64,000 nt of DNA from Streptomyces sp. CB02261 (GCF_001905665.1 NZ_LIVX01000009.1:62001-126000); one strand, 5' to 3'; shown: positions 1-8,854, counted from the first letter of the stretch. Program-made: numbers and translations. The notes: generated from the letters alone by a model not told the origin.

Positions 1-1
1 C

Positions 2-1090
2 GAGGACATGCGCCCCCAGCGGGACCGGCTCTTCGCCGCGCTCACGCACGTGGTGTCCCACCTCGGGGAGCCGGGGCTCCCCGCGTACCTGGGGCGCCTG
101 GGCCGCGACCACCGCAAGTTCCTCGCCTCCCCCGCGCTCTACGCCGCCGTCGGGTCGAGCCTGCTCGCCGCGTTCGCGCACGCCGCCGGATCCGCCTGGA
201 CGCGCGAGGCCGAGAAGGCCTGGGCCGAGGCGTACGGCCATGTCGCCGATCTGATGCTGGCGGGCGCCGACGAGGCGGCGGAGGCGGGGGAGCCGGCCTG
301 GTGGGACGCGGACGTCGTCCGGCACGAGCGGTACGGCGAGGACCTGGCCGTCCTCACCCTGCGGCCCCGGCAGCCCCTGCCGTTCCTGCCCGGCCAGTAC
401 GTCAGCGTCAGCTCGCTGCGCGTCCCGCGCGTCTGGCGCACCTACTCCCTGGCGGACGCGCCCCGCCCGGACGGCACGGTGGAGCTGCACGTGAGCCGGG
501 TCCCGGGCGGCTCCATGAGCACGGCGCTCGTCGAGGAGACGGGTCCGGGCGAGACCCTGCGGCTCAGCGCCCCCGGCGGCGGCCTCACCGCGCGGGGCGC
601 GCCGGGCGGACTCCGCACCTATATATGCGCGGGTACGGGCTGGGCCCCGGTGCGGGCGCTGCTCGCGCAGGCGGCGGAGGCCGAGCCGGAGCTGACGGGC
701 CGGCTGTTCGTCGTGGCGCGCGCCAGGGAGTACCTGTACGGGCGGCGGGAGGCCGAGCGGCTGAGAGGACGGCTCCCCGGCCTCAGCGTCACCTACATCA
801 CCTCGGCGCCAGGCCATCCCAGGGACCAGGCGACCGAGCGGCTCCTGCAGTCGCTGCGGGCCTGCGTCCACTGGGCCGCGCACGAGGTGTACCTCGCCGG
901 GCCGCCGGGCTTCCTCACGGAGGTCACGGAGGCGCTCGTGGAGCTGGGCACCGACCCGGCCCGCGTCCACCACGACGCCCTGCCGCCCGTGGACGGCCTC
1001 ACCGTCCGCCCGGCCTCCGCGGCCGAACGCCTCCTGGCCCCGCCCCGACCCCCCTGGCACGACCCGCAATCCCGCGCACCCAGGCCGTAG
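2..1090 (+). CDS. Flavohemoprotein-like globin/FAD-NAD reductase (5' end outside window)
   Basis: The reading frame is open from base 2, so the gene starts upstream of the window and at least 362 residues are visible. The first 90 or so residues look like the C-terminal helices of a globin domain (RDRLFAALTHVVSHL, then a Trp-rich helical stretch). A ferredoxin-reductase module follows: an FAD-binding beta barrel with PFLPGQYVS and the RTYSLAD flavin motif, then an NAD(P)-binding fold with ICAGTGWAPVRALL and YLAGPPGF. In known family members this architecture passes electrons from NAD(P)H through FAD to haem and detoxifies nitric oxide. The proximal and distal haem ligands are not in view, so NO dioxygenase activity is inferred. 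It is cytosolic, with no signal peptide visible in the part seen. The gene is convergent with mazG, and the gap between them is filled by tandem repeats. Confidence 0.85.
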   Translation, partial: EDMRPQRDRLFAALTHVVSHLGEPGLPAYLGRLGRDHRKFLASPALYAAVGSSLLAAFAHAAGSAWTREAEKAWAEAYGHVADLMLAGADEAAEAGEPAWWDADVVRHERYGEDLAVLTLRPRQPLPFLPGQYVSVSSLRVPRVWRTYSLADAPRPDGTVELHVSRVPGGSMSTALVEETGPGETLRLSAPGGGLTARGAPGGLRTYICAGTGWAPVRALLAQAAEAEPELTGRLFVVARAREYLYGRREAERLRGRLPGLSVTYITSAPGHPRDQATERLLQSLRACVHWAAHEVYLAGPPGFLTEVTEALVELGTDPARVHHDALPPVDGLTVRPASAAERLLAPPRPPWHDPQSRAPRP

Positions 1091-1101
1091 GCCGGGCCCC
1101 G

Positions 1102-1335
1102 GCCTCAGGCCGCGACGCCCTGCGAGCCCGAGTGCTGAGCCCGCACCCCGAGCCCGAGTGCTTAGCCCGCACCCCGAGCCTCAGGCCGTGACGCCCAGCG
1201 CAACCCGCGCCCCCGGCCTCAGACCGCGACGCCCAGCGAGCCCGAGTGCTTAGCCCGCACCCCGAGCCCGAGTGCTTAGCCCGCACCCCGAGCCTCAGGC
1301 CGCGACGCCCCGCGCAACCCGCGCCCCCGGCCTCA
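1102..1335. repeat. Two 114-bp tandem repeats continuing into the mazG 3' end
   Basis: Units start at 1102 and 1216, and a third partial copy starts at 1330, inside the end of mazG. Each full unit opens with GCCTCAGGCCGCGACGCC or a close variant. In the third copy this same string carries the mazG stop codon (complement of TCA, 1333-1335). Each unit also holds two copies of a 26-bp subrepeat built on CCCGAGTGCTTAGCCCGCAC (from about 1127, 1153, 1241 and 1267). The array fills the convergent gap between the reductase and mazG. I see no coding function for it. Confidence 0.9.
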
Positions 1336-2298
1336 GGCCGTGACGCCCTCCGTCGCGCGGATCGCGTCGCGGTAGGCCCGGGCCGCCGCGCGCAGGGCCG
1401 CCTCCGGGTCCACGCCCTCCGTCTCCGCACGGGCGGCGAGGGCGAGCAGCTCGTACCCGATGCCCTCGCCCTTCGGCAGCGGCACGTCGAGCCCGGCCGT
1501 CCGCACCCGGCTCGCGAGCTTCGTCGCGAGCGCGAGTCCCGGCTGCCCCAGCGGCACCCCGTCGGTCACGGACTCCCGCTGCTTCTCGATCGCCTTGGTC
1601 CGGAGCCAGTGCGCGCGGACGTCCTCCGGCGTCTCGGCGGTCTCGTCGCCGAAGACGTGCGGGTGGCGGAGGATCAGCTTCTCGACGAGCGTCCCGGCGA
1701 CGTCGTCCACGGAGAAGGGCTCCTCCGGGTCCTCCTCGGCGATCCGGGCGTGGAAGACGACCTGGAGCAGCACGTCCCCGAGCTCCTCGCGCAGCTCGCG
1801 CCGGTCGCCGTCCTCGATCGCCTCGACGAGCTCGTACGCCTCCTCGATGGCGTACTTGGCGAGCCCCCGGTGGGTCTGCCGCGAGGACCAGGGGCACTCG
1901 CGCCGGATGCGGTCCATGATCTGCACGAGGTCGAGGAGCCGGGCGCCGGGCAGGTCGTACGAGCCGGGCAGCAGCTCCAGGTCCGGCATCGTGAGGCGGC
2001 CCGAACCGGCCAGCCGGGCGAGGCCGTCGGTCAGCGCCCGGTCGCCCTCGCCTGAGGGGAGCAGCAGCACCGTGCGGTCACCGGCGCAGGCCTCGACGAG
2101 TTCCTCGGCGGTGGGCCTGAGGTGCTCGACGGTGACCCCGGCCTCCCGCAGGTACGGCAGCTGGGGGTGGTGCTCGTCGGGGCAGAGCACCCGGTCCGCG
2201 CCGCGCAGCGCCTGCCAGGCGGGCCAGGACAGGAGTCCGGGCGCCACACGGTGGCTGGCGGTGAGCAGGACGACGCGGCCGGGGCTCTCAGATGTCAC
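1333..2298 (-). CDS. mazG: MazG-family nucleoside triphosphate pyrophosphohydrolase
   Basis: The protein has 321 residues. The MazG domain lies centrally (about residues 125-230) with CPWSSRQTH, then EEAYELVEAIEDGD followed by ELREELGDVLLQVVFHARI; these Glu/Asp clusters bind the Mg2+ that MazG enzymes use to hydrolyse NTPs to NMP and pyrophosphate. The usual CPWD is CPWS here. The N-terminal 120 residues resemble a tetrapyrrole-methylase-like or nucleotide-binding fold, as in longer actinobacterial MazG proteins, but without clear catalytic motifs. It is cytosolic and likely cleans non-canonical nucleotides. It lies 16 bp downstream of the SurA-like lipoprotein gene on the same strand, so the two probably form an operon. 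The stop codon lies inside a repeat unit that is tandemly copied downstream. Confidence 0.93.
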   Translation of the reverse strand: MTSESPGRVVLLTASHRVAPGLLSWPAWQALRGADRVLCPDEHHPQLPYLREAGVTVEHLRPTAEELVEACAGDRTVLLLPSGEGDRALTDGLARLAGSGRLTMPDLELLPGSYDLPGARLLDLVQIMDRIRRECPWSSRQTHRGLAKYAIEEAYELVEAIEDGDRRELREELGDVLLQVVFHARIAEEDPEEPFSVDDVAGTLVEKLILRHPHVFGDETAETPEDVRAHWLRTKAIEKQRESVTDGVPLGQPGLALATKLASRVRTAGLDVPLPKGEGIGYELLALAARAETEGVDPEAALRAAARAYRDAIRATEGVTA

Positions 2299-2314
2299 CC
2301 CTCGAACCTACCGC

Positions 2315-2959
2315 TCAGCCGGCGGCCGGGGCGGCGCCGGGGTCCTGGCTGATCTGCCGCAGCCAGGGCGCGGTGGTGGCGCCGAGCCGGACCTGGGCGT
2401 CGTCCCAGGCGCCGTAGCGCGGGTTGACGTCGATGGCGAGGGCCTTGGAGGCGGCGGAGAAGACGTCCGTCAGCTTCTTCTGGCCCTCGGGGGTGTCCGT
2501 GACGCCCAGCTTGGCGGCGATCTTGTTCATGAGGACGTTGCGGCGGACGACGTCGTCGATCTGGCCGGGGGCCACGCCCTGCTCCTGGAGGAGGGCGCTC
2601 GCGAGCCGCTCCTCGCCGCCGCTCTGGCGGACGAAGGCGGTCCTGGTCTGCTGGAGTTCGGCGCGGGTGGCGGTGACCCCGTTGTCCGCTGCGACCTTGT
2701 CGACGACCCGGTCGAAGATCATGACGTTCAGCGTGCGGCGGGACAGGTCCCCGGTGGCCTGGACGAGCTGGGCGGCCTGCGGGGAACGTTCCTGCGCGGT
2801 GCGCACGTCCTTCACCTGGGCCTGGAGGCTGGAGACGTCGATCCGTTCGCCGCCGACGACGGCCGCCGCTCCTGGGTGGGCGTCACTGCCGCAGGCGGTG
2901 AGCAGCGGGGCCGCGGCGAGGAGCGCGGCGGAGACGGTGAGCGCGGTGCGGCGGTGCAA
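2315..2959 (-). CDS. SurA N-terminal-domain lipoprotein
   Basis: The protein has 214 residues. The N-terminus has a basic start, a hydrophobic stretch and the lipobox LLTAC with the lipidated Cys near residue 23, so it should be anchored on the outer face of the membrane. The mature part is mostly helical and matches the SurA/PrsA N-terminal chaperone fold (for example LSRRTLNVMIFDRVVDKVAADNG). No parvulin prolyl-isomerase domain is visible, so a holdase-type role on exported proteins is more likely than isomerisation. The start is a TTG at 2959 with a good GGAGG site a few bases upstream. It lies directly upstream of mazG, in the order usual for Streptomyces. Confidence 0.85.
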   Translation of the reverse strand: MHRRTALTVSAALLAAAPLLTACGSDAHPGAAAVVGGERIDVSSLQAQVKDVRTAQERSPQAAQLVQATGDLSRRTLNVMIFDRVVDKVAADNGVTATRAELQQTRTAFVRQSGGEERLASALLQEQGVAPGQIDDVVRRNVLMNKIAAKLGVTDTPEGQKKLTDVFSAASKALAIDVNPRYGAWDDAQVRLGATTAPWLRQISQDPGAAPAAG

Positions 2960-3038
2960 AGGAGCCTCCCGGGCGGTCGTGCGTCAGTGGAACGACCTTG
3001 CGGTGATCGATGGTAGGGAGTCGCCGGGGCCGGAGCCA

Positions 3039-4088
3039 CTACTTCGGTGCGACTGTTTCCCACAACGACTCACCCGCACGCCGGGTGTCGGCCCGCACCA
3101 CGCCTGTCTCGGGTCCCTCGTGGCCCGCGCGTGTCCCCGCGGCCGTCCCTCCGGAGGGCCCCTCGTGGGTCTCCTGCACCAGGTAGTGGGGCCGTCGCTT
3201 GACCTCGTAGTAGATGCGGCCGACGTACTCGCCGATCAGTCCGACCATCACCATCTGCACGCCGGCGAGGGCGGTGACGGCGACGAGGAGGGTGACGTAG
3301 CCGGGGGTGTCGACGCCGTTGGCGAGGGCGTCGACGACGATCCAGGCCGCGTAGCCGAGGGCGAGGAGGACGAGCAGGAAGCCCAGGTGGACGGCGGCCC
3401 GCAGCGGCTTGTTGTTGAAGGAGAGGAGGCCGTCGAGCCCGTAGTTGAGGAGCTTGCCGAAGGTCCACTTGGAGCGGCCCTGCTCGCGGACGGCGTTCTC
3501 GTAGGAGAAGGTCGTGGTGCGGAAGCCGACCCAGGAGAAGAGGCCCTTGGAGAACCGGTTGTACTCGCCGAGGCCGAGGACCGCGTCGACGGTACGCCGG
3601 GACAGGAGCCGGAAGTCCCCGACGCCGTCGACGAGCTCGACGTCCACGAGCCGGTTGATCGCCCGGTAGTAGAGGCGGGCGGTGAGGGTGCGGGTGACCC
3701 GGTCGCCCTCGCGGGTCCGGCGGGCGACGACCTGGTCGTATCCCTCGGCGTGCAGCGCGACCATGCGGTGCACCAGCTCGGGCGGATGCTGGAGGTCCGC
3801 GTCCATGATCACGACGGCGTCGCCGGCGGCGTCGCGGAGCCCGGCCAGCATCGCCGCCTCCTTGCCGAAGTTGCGGCTGAAGGAGACGTAGCGGACGTGG
3901 CGGGGGTCGCGCGCGGCGAGCTCCTGGAGGAGGGGAAGCGTCCCGTCCCGGCTTCCGTCGTCCACGTAGACGATCTCGAACTCCCCGTCGAGACGGACGA
4001 GTTCGGCGGTCACGTGGTCATGGAAACGGGCGAGGACGTCCTCTTCGTTGAAGCACGGGACGACGATCGAGAGCAGCACGCCGACCAC
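3039..4088 (-). CDS. Family 2 glycosyltransferase, DPM1/GtrB type, with two C-terminal TM helices
   Basis: The protein has about 349 residues. The GT2 fold is complete: LLSIVVPCFNEEDV at the N-terminus, YVDDGSRDGT, FSRNFGKEAAMLAG, and the metal-binding IMDADLQHPPE. Two hydrophobic helices near the C-terminus (VHLGFLLVLLALGYAAWIVV and a second about 30 residues later) and a cytosolic basic tail match polyprenyl-phosphate sugar transferases. Such enzymes load a sugar onto undecaprenyl phosphate for later transfer on the outer face. I chose GTG 4088; GTG 4079 is equally possible and neither has a strong ribosome site. The open frame extends further upstream, but that part is not GT2-like and runs opposite the YfhO gene. 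Divergent from YfhO, a plausible partner. Confidence 0.9.
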   Translation of the reverse strand: MVGVLLSIVVPCFNEEDVLARFHDHVTAELVRLDGEFEIVYVDDGSRDGTLPLLQELAARDPRHVRYVSFSRNFGKEAAMLAGLRDAAGDAVVIMDADLQHPPELVHRMVALHAEGYDQVVARRTREGDRVTRTLTARLYYRAINRLVDVELVDGVGDFRLLSRRTVDAVLGLGEYNRFSKGLFSWVGFRTTTFSYENAVREQGRSKWTFGKLLNYGLDGLLSFNNKPLRAAVHLGFLLVLLALGYAAWIVVDALANGVDTPGYVTLLVAVTALAGVQMVMVGLIGEYVGRIYYEVKRRPHYLVQETHEGPSGGTAAGTRAGHEGPETGVVRADTRRAGESLWETVAPK

Positions 4089-4205
4089 GACAACGGAGCG
4101 CGGTGACCCGGCCGGTCCACGGGGATGGCCTTCAGTCGACCATTCGATGAACTGGGCGGCGGCGCCCGGTTCCTCCCGTCCCGGCGCTGGCATATTCGGA
4201 CCGTC

Positions 4206-6677
4206 ATGTCGCACACCAGTCGCTCGCCCCGGTTCTCCGCGCCTCTCCCCATGCTCCTCGCCGCCCTCCTGACGGTGGCCGCCGTCTGCGGCGGGGACGC
4301 CGCCGCCCGGGTCTTCCCCTTCGGGCCGCGCCACCGGGCCGTCAACGACCTCGCGAACCAGTTCGTGCCCTTCCACGCGCACCTGTGGGACCTGCTGCGC
4401 GGCCGGGCGGACGGCGGGCTGCTCCTGGACTGGCGGGCGGGCTGGGGCACGAGCTTCCTCCCCGACTACGGCACCTATCTGTCGAGCCCGCTCGCCCCGC
4501 TGGTCGCGCTGTTCCCGCGCGGGGACATCGAGTACGCGGTGTACGCGGTCACCGTCCTGAAGACGGCGGTCGCGGCGGCGGCCATGACCTTCCTGCTGCG
4601 TCGGCTCGGGCCGGGCGCCTGGTGGTGGGCGGCGGTCCTGGGAGCGTCGTACGCGCTGTGCGGCTGGTCGCTGGCGGAGGGCACGTACAACCCGATGTGG
4701 CTGGACGGCCTGATCGCCTTCCCGCTGCTGTGCCTGGTGGGCGAGTGGGTACGGGAGGGCCGGCGGCCGCTCCTCGGCCCGCTGGTGGTGGCCGTGTGCT
4801 GGGCGGCGAACTTCTACACGGCGTACATGGCGGCCCTGGGCGCCGCGCTCGTGCTCCTGGTCCGCCTGGCGGCGACGGACTCCTTCCGGTGGCGGACCGC
4901 GGGCAGGGCGGCGCTGACCGCGGCCCTGGGGACGGGTCTCGCGGCGCCCGTCCTCGTCCCCGTCCTCCTCGGCTCGCGCCACGCCCACCCGGGCCTGGTC
5001 CGGGAGTTCGACCCGGCGCCCGCGACGGACGTCCTGGCCCGGCTGCTCCCGGTGACGTACAGCTTCGCGACCCCGGCGGCCTTCGTCTGCACGGCGGTGC
5101 TGCTGCTCGTGGCCACGCTGCTGTTCCGCCGGGACCTGCCGGGCCGGGAGCGGTGGCTGTGGGCGGGGCTCTGCGCGGCGGTCACGGCCTCGATGCAGTG
5201 GGGGCCGACGCATCTGCTCTGGCACGCGTTCGCCACGCCGAACGGCAGCCCGTACCGGCAGACCTTCGTCCTCTCCGGGGTCCTCGTCCTCGCCGCCTGG
5301 ACGGGCCTCACCCACGGTCCCCCGGACCGCCGGTCGCTGCTCGGCGGGGCGGCCGTCGTCCTGGCCCTGACGGCGGGGGCGCTGCCCAGCCCCTTCGTCA
5401 CCGGCTGGGCGCTGCTGCTCGCGGGCATGGGCCTCGCGGCGGTGGCGAGCGCGCTGCTGCTGCCGGGGCGGGGGCGGTACGGGGTGCTCGCCGCGCTCCT
5501 GGTGACCGGCACGCTGCTCGGCCAGTCGGCGGCGACGACGGCGTACGCCGACCGGGAACGGACGGCGCGGCTCGACGACTACCCGCCGTGGGGCGTGGAG
5601 CACGCGCGCCGGGCGGCGGCCCTCGCGGCGGCCGACGGCTGGCCCGCGTACCGCACGGACCCGGGCCTGCCCCGGGTCGCGGGCAACGATCCCCTGCTGC
5701 TCGGCGGGCAGGGCGCCGCCTACTACAGCAGTCACACCCCGGCAGTCCTGACGGAGACGCTGACCGCGCTCGGCGGAGGCTGGACCTCCCGGGGCCGGAA
5801 CCTGCTGAGCCTGGACAACCCGGTGACGGACGCACTGTTCGGAGTGGGGGCGCGGTGGCGGGACGGCGCGGTCGCGCGCACCGGCGCGTACCTGCCCCTG
5901 GTGACGGTACGGCCCCCGGGACCGGCCCCCGTCTACGGCCCGTCGCCCTTCCGCAACCAGGAACTCCTCCTCGGCGCGCGGGTGTACGGGGCTCCGCACG
6001 CGGGCGCGTGCCCGGTCGGCACCGAGGTCTTCCTCTGGGCCCCCGACGCGACGGGCCCGGCCCGCCTGGGCGACCGGGAGACCCGGCTGCTCGGCGGCGG
6101 GCCGAAACGGCGCGCGGCCCTGACGTCCCTGGGCGTCCAGCGCGTCCCCGGCCTGCGGCCGGTCCTGCCGGGCCCCGGCGGTGCACTCGGCTGCCTGGAC
6201 CACGAGCGCCTCCGGGCGGCGGTCGCGGCCCTCCGCGCGCGGGCGGCGACCTCGGTCCGGGTCACCTCGGACGGGATACGGGCCGACCTCCCGCCCGGCA
6301 CGACGGGCACGGCCGTCGTGGCGGCCCCCCGGATCGCGGGCTGGACCTGCGAGGGCGGCCCCGCCACGTCCTACGCGGGCCTGCTCGCCGTCCCGGTCTC
6401 GGACGCGTCCTCGGTCTCCTGCTCCTTCCGTCCCCCGGGCCTCCGGGCGGGCCTCGCGACGGGCGCGCTGGCGGCGCTGCTGCTCGTGGGGGTGGCCGGG
6501 GCGGGTCAGCGGGCGCGGGCGGGTGGCCCGGTCGGTGGGGCGGGCCAGCGGCGCGGGGCGGGTCATGCGGTAGGCGGGCCGGGGCGGGTGGCCCGGTCCG
6601 TGGGATGGATCAGCGGGTCGGGGCGGGTGACCCGGGCGGCGGGGCGGGTCAGCGGCGCGGGGCGGGTCATGCGGTAG
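4206..6677 (+). CDS. YfhO-family polytopic membrane protein
   Basis: The protein has 823 residues with about a dozen predicted membrane helices, starting with LPMLLAALLTVAAVCGG, and a large C-terminal extracytoplasmic domain. The motif DLANQFVPFHAHLWDLLRG and the following DWRAGWGTSF stretch are typical of YfhO proteins. These have a GT-C-like topology and in Firmicutes move sugars from lipid carriers onto surface polymers. Paired divergently with a DPM1/GtrB-type transferase, it probably transfers that lipid-linked sugar; this is inference. ATG 4206 was chosen because the protein then begins just before the first TM helix. The last 35-40 residues (GRVARSVGW, GRVTRAAGRV and similar) are read from tandem repeats at the gene end and are probably not part of the fold. 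Confidence 0.85.
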   Translation: MSHTSRSPRFSAPLPMLLAALLTVAAVCGGDAAARVFPFGPRHRAVNDLANQFVPFHAHLWDLLRGRADGGLLLDWRAGWGTSFLPDYGTYLSSPLAPLVALFPRGDIEYAVYAVTVLKTAVAAAAMTFLLRRLGPGAWWWAAVLGASYALCGWSLAEGTYNPMWLDGLIAFPLLCLVGEWVREGRRPLLGPLVVAVCWAANFYTAYMAALGAALVLLVRLAATDSFRWRTAGRAALTAALGTGLAAPVLVPVLLGSRHAHPGLVREFDPAPATDVLARLLPVTYSFATPAAFVCTAVLLLVATLLFRRDLPGRERWLWAGLCAAVTASMQWGPTHLLWHAFATPNGSPYRQTFVLSGVLVLAAWTGLTHGPPDRRSLLGGAAVVLALTAGALPSPFVTGWALLLAGMGLAAVASALLLPGRGRYGVLAALLVTGTLLGQSAATTAYADRERTARLDDYPPWGVEHARRAAALAAADGWPAYRTDPGLPRVAGNDPLLLGGQGAAYYSSHTPAVLTETLTALGGGWTSRGRNLLSLDNPVTDALFGVGARWRDGAVARTGAYLPLVTVRPPGPAPVYGPSPFRNQELLLGARVYGAPHAGACPVGTEVFLWAPDATGPARLGDRETRLLGGGPKRRAALTSLGVQRVPGLRPVLPGPGGALGCLDHERLRAAVAALRARAATSVRVTSDGIRADLPPGTTGTAVVAAPRIAGWTCEGGPATSYAGLLAVPVSDASSVSCSFRPPGLRAGLATGALAALLLVGVAGAGQRARAGGPVGGAGQRRGAGHAVGGPGRVARSVGWISGSGRVTRAAGRVSGAGRVMR

Positions 6678-6756
6678 GCGGGCCGGGGCGGGTGGCCGGG
6701 GCGGCGGGGCGGGTCAGCGGGCCGGGGCGGGTGGCCGGGGCGGGTCAGCGGGCCGG
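6491..6756. repeat. GC-rich tandem repeats spanning both convergent gene ends
   Basis: A unit of about 43 bp containing GGCGGGTCATGCGGTAGGCG is present at 6551 and again at 6655 (104 bp apart). A 24-bp unit built on GGTGGCCGGGGCGGGTCAGC is identical at 6491-6514 and 6730-6753. The string GGCGGGTCAGCGG recurs between them and, in its last copy, contains the GNAT stop codon (complement of TCA, 6745-6747). The YfhO frame reads through one copy and ends at the TAG present in the other, because the two copies are read in different frames. Confidence 0.85.
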
Positions 6757-7305
6757 GGCCCGCCTCTCCCAGCGGATCTCGCCGTCCTCCACACGGTCCG
6801 TCGGGCTGAGGCCGGCCGCGCGGGCCACGGCGGCGGAGGCCGTGTGGTCCGGGTGGACATGGGCGACGACGGTCCGCACGCCCCGCCCCAGGAGCAGGCC
6901 GACGAGCCCTTCCGCCGCCTCGCGGGCGATCCCCCGGCCCTGCCAGGGCACGCCGACCACCCAGGCGACCTCGGCGGTCAGACCGCCGTCCGTGACGGTC
7001 GCCTGCACGGTACCGACGAGCCGGTCCTCCGGCCGGAGCCGCAGCACCCAGTTCCGCCAGACGACCGCCGGGTCGGGCGATCCGGCGACCAACCGCTCGT
7101 ACCGGGCCCGCAGTTCGGCGGGGCCGAGCGGGACGCCGCCGATGAAGGAGTGCAGGGCGGGATCGCCCAGCACCTCCGCCATCTCCTCGGCGTGCCGGAC
7201 GGCGAGCGGTTCGAGGGCGAGCCGGTGCGTGGGGGACCGCTGGCCGTCGGCGTCGATCGCCGCCTGGGCGCCGTCGTCGCCGACGACTATCCGGGGTGAG
7301 GGCAT
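6745..7305 (-). CDS. GNAT-family N-acetyltransferase
   Basis: The protein has 186 residues. It has the acetyl-CoA-binding signature WQGRGIAREAAEGL preceded by VAWVVGVP, and the C-terminal HVHPDHTASAAVARAAGL segment typical of RimJ/RimL-type GNATs. It would transfer an acetyl group from acetyl-CoA to an amine on a protein or small molecule; the substrate cannot be read from the sequence. Cytosolic. The C-terminus (RAPAR) is encoded inside the tandem repeat cluster. It lies 38 bp downstream of the choice-of-anchor-A gene on the same strand and could be co-transcribed with it. Confidence 0.88.
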   Translation of the reverse strand: MPSPRIVVGDDGAQAAIDADGQRSPTHRLALEPLAVRHAEEMAEVLGDPALHSFIGGVPLGPAELRARYERLVAGSPDPAVVWRNWVLRLRPEDRLVGTVQATVTDGGLTAEVAWVVGVPWQGRGIAREAAEGLVGLLLGRGVRTVVAHVHPDHTASAAVARAAGLSPTDRVEDGEIRWERRAPAR

Positions 7306-7343
7306 GCCGGGAACCTACCGCGACGGGGTCATGGCCCGACGGC

Positions 7344-8669
7344 TCAGCGCCTGAACCGGCGGACCAGCAGCAGGCCGGCCACCGTGCTCAGCACGGCGAG
7401 GGTGGCCGCCGCGTAGGTCCGGGCGCTCGTCCCGCTCTCCGCGAGACCGGGGGTCAGGGGGGTGGTGGGGGCGGTCGGGTGCGGGGACGTCGACGGTGCC
7501 GGGGTCTCGGGCCGCGTCGGGGTCGGGGTGGGGGTGGGCTTCGGGGTCGGGCCGCCGTCGCAGGCCAGGTGCGCCGAGAACGGGACGTGGTGGATCTCGC
7601 CCGCGTTCGCCGGGGCCCGTGAGGTGCGCTGGGCGCCGCCCCGGCCCCTCGCCGCGCGGGTGTCGAGGTCGTCGAGGGGGCCCGCCGTCAGGGAGCGGAC
7701 GACGACGGCGCCGTCGATGGCGTCCGGGTCGCGGTCGGTGAGGTGGGCGCGGGGGGCGTAGATCGTTCCCTCGACCGTGCCGCCGCCCGCGATCGTGAGG
7801 TGCGTGGCGTCCGCGAAGTTCCACAGGACGTAGGGGGCGCCGGGACGGCCGACCCCGGCGAGGTCGGGGACGTCCCAGGTGAGGACCGACCCGGTGCCGG
7901 TCGTGTCGACGTCGATGACGAGCGGGCCGGAGGCGGTGGGGCGGCGCGGGAAGGTGAGGGCGGAGAGCCGGTTCAGCTGCTCGCCGGTGAGGCGGAGGAC
8001 GTTCGTCCGGTCGCCGTCGAGGGTGACGCGGCCGGTGCCGGCGGGCGCGACGGTGGGCGCGCAGCCGGCGAGCGCGTCGGCGCGGTCGCGGTGGGCGCCG
8101 AAGAGGGCGGCGGGGTCCAGGAGGCCGGGGGCGGGGCCGACGGAGGCGGCGGGCTGCCGGGTGGTCAGTTCGATGCGGGGCGTGGAGTCGTGGCCCGTGC
8201 CGGTCGCGGTGACCCGGGTGTCGGCCGCGGCCCCGTCGGCGCCCCGCGTGACGACGTCGCCGCCGGTGAGGTCGCCGATCTTCACGTGACCGTCGGACAG
8301 GACCTTCAGGACGCCGACCGAGCTGCTGGCGGCGTACGCGATCCGGCCGCCGACCAGGAGGGCGGTCGGCCGGGCGTCGCCGGGGGCGGTGAAGGTCCCG
8401 GCGGTCCGGCGCCCGAGGGTGAACCCGGGCCCGAACGACAGGTCGCCGCCGACGGCGACGGGTCCCTCGGTCCCCGTACTGCCGAGCAGGGCGTCCTGCT
8501 CGGTGACGACGCCGAAGCCGTGGTTCCCGGCGAGGGGATCGCCCACGTCGACCGTGGCGGCGGCATGCGCGTGCGGTGCGGCCGCCCCGGCGGGGAGGGC
8601 GGCCAGCGCGCCGGCGGCGCATACGGCGGCGCAGGCGGTGAGCCGGAGGGGCCTGCTCGACTTCGTCAT
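7344..8669 (-). CDS. Choice-of-anchor A family surface protein
   Basis: The protein has 441 residues. It begins with a signal peptide (basic start, hydrophobic core, LPAGAAAPHAHA). The mature domain begins VDVGDPLAGNHGFGVVTEQDA and continues with VAVGGDLSFGPGF and AYAASSSVG, the pattern of choice-of-anchor A proteins, whose domain is related to collagen-binding and adhesin modules. A Thr/Pro-rich spacer (PTPKPTPTPTPT) precedes a C-terminal TM helix (AAATLAVLSTVAGLLLV) and an RRFRR tail, so it is anchored at the cell surface. There is no LPXTG-like sortase motif. Role unknown, perhaps adhesion or wall association. No strong ribosome site is visible before ATG 8669. Confidence 0.88.
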   Translation of the reverse strand: MTKSSRPLRLTACAAVCAAGALAALPAGAAAPHAHAAATVDVGDPLAGNHGFGVVTEQDALLGSTGTEGPVAVGGDLSFGPGFTLGRRTAGTFTAPGDARPTALLVGGRIAYAASSSVGVLKVLSDGHVKIGDLTGGDVVTRGADGAAADTRVTATGTGHDSTPRIELTTRQPAASVGPAPGLLDPAALFGAHRDRADALAGCAPTVAPAGTGRVTLDGDRTNVLRLTGEQLNRLSALTFPRRPTASGPLVIDVDTTGTGSVLTWDVPDLAGVGRPGAPYVLWNFADATHLTIAGGGTVEGTIYAPRAHLTDRDPDAIDGAVVVRSLTAGPLDDLDTRAARGRGGAQRTSRAPANAGEIHHVPFSAHLACDGGPTPKPTPTPTPTRPETPAPSTSPHPTAPTTPLTPGLAESGTSARTYAAATLAVLSTVAGLLLVRRFRR

Positions 8670-8854
8670 GCGAGGAACATGCGCCCGCCCCGCCGCCGCC
8701 GCCGGTCGGACACGCCTGGACGCCGGTCAGATGCCGTAACGAATCCACGCGCGGGAGCGGCGCGGGCTCCTGGCTGCCGCGACGCGGTTCGGGCGGGCGC
8801 CGATCAGGCCGGTGCGATCCGGTGCGTCCCGGTCGGCGCCGCCGAGGCCGCCGA

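Noticed and set aside
1102..1335. CRISPR array, because of regular repeats
   Set aside because: Units are tandem with no unique spacers, no cas genes are in the window, and the repeat includes a stop codon.
4089..6566. Upstream extension of the glycosyltransferase frame to more than 1100 codons
   Set aside because: The extra part is opposite YfhO, is Arg/Pro-rich low complexity and is not GT2-like; the fold begins at LLSIVVPCFNEE.
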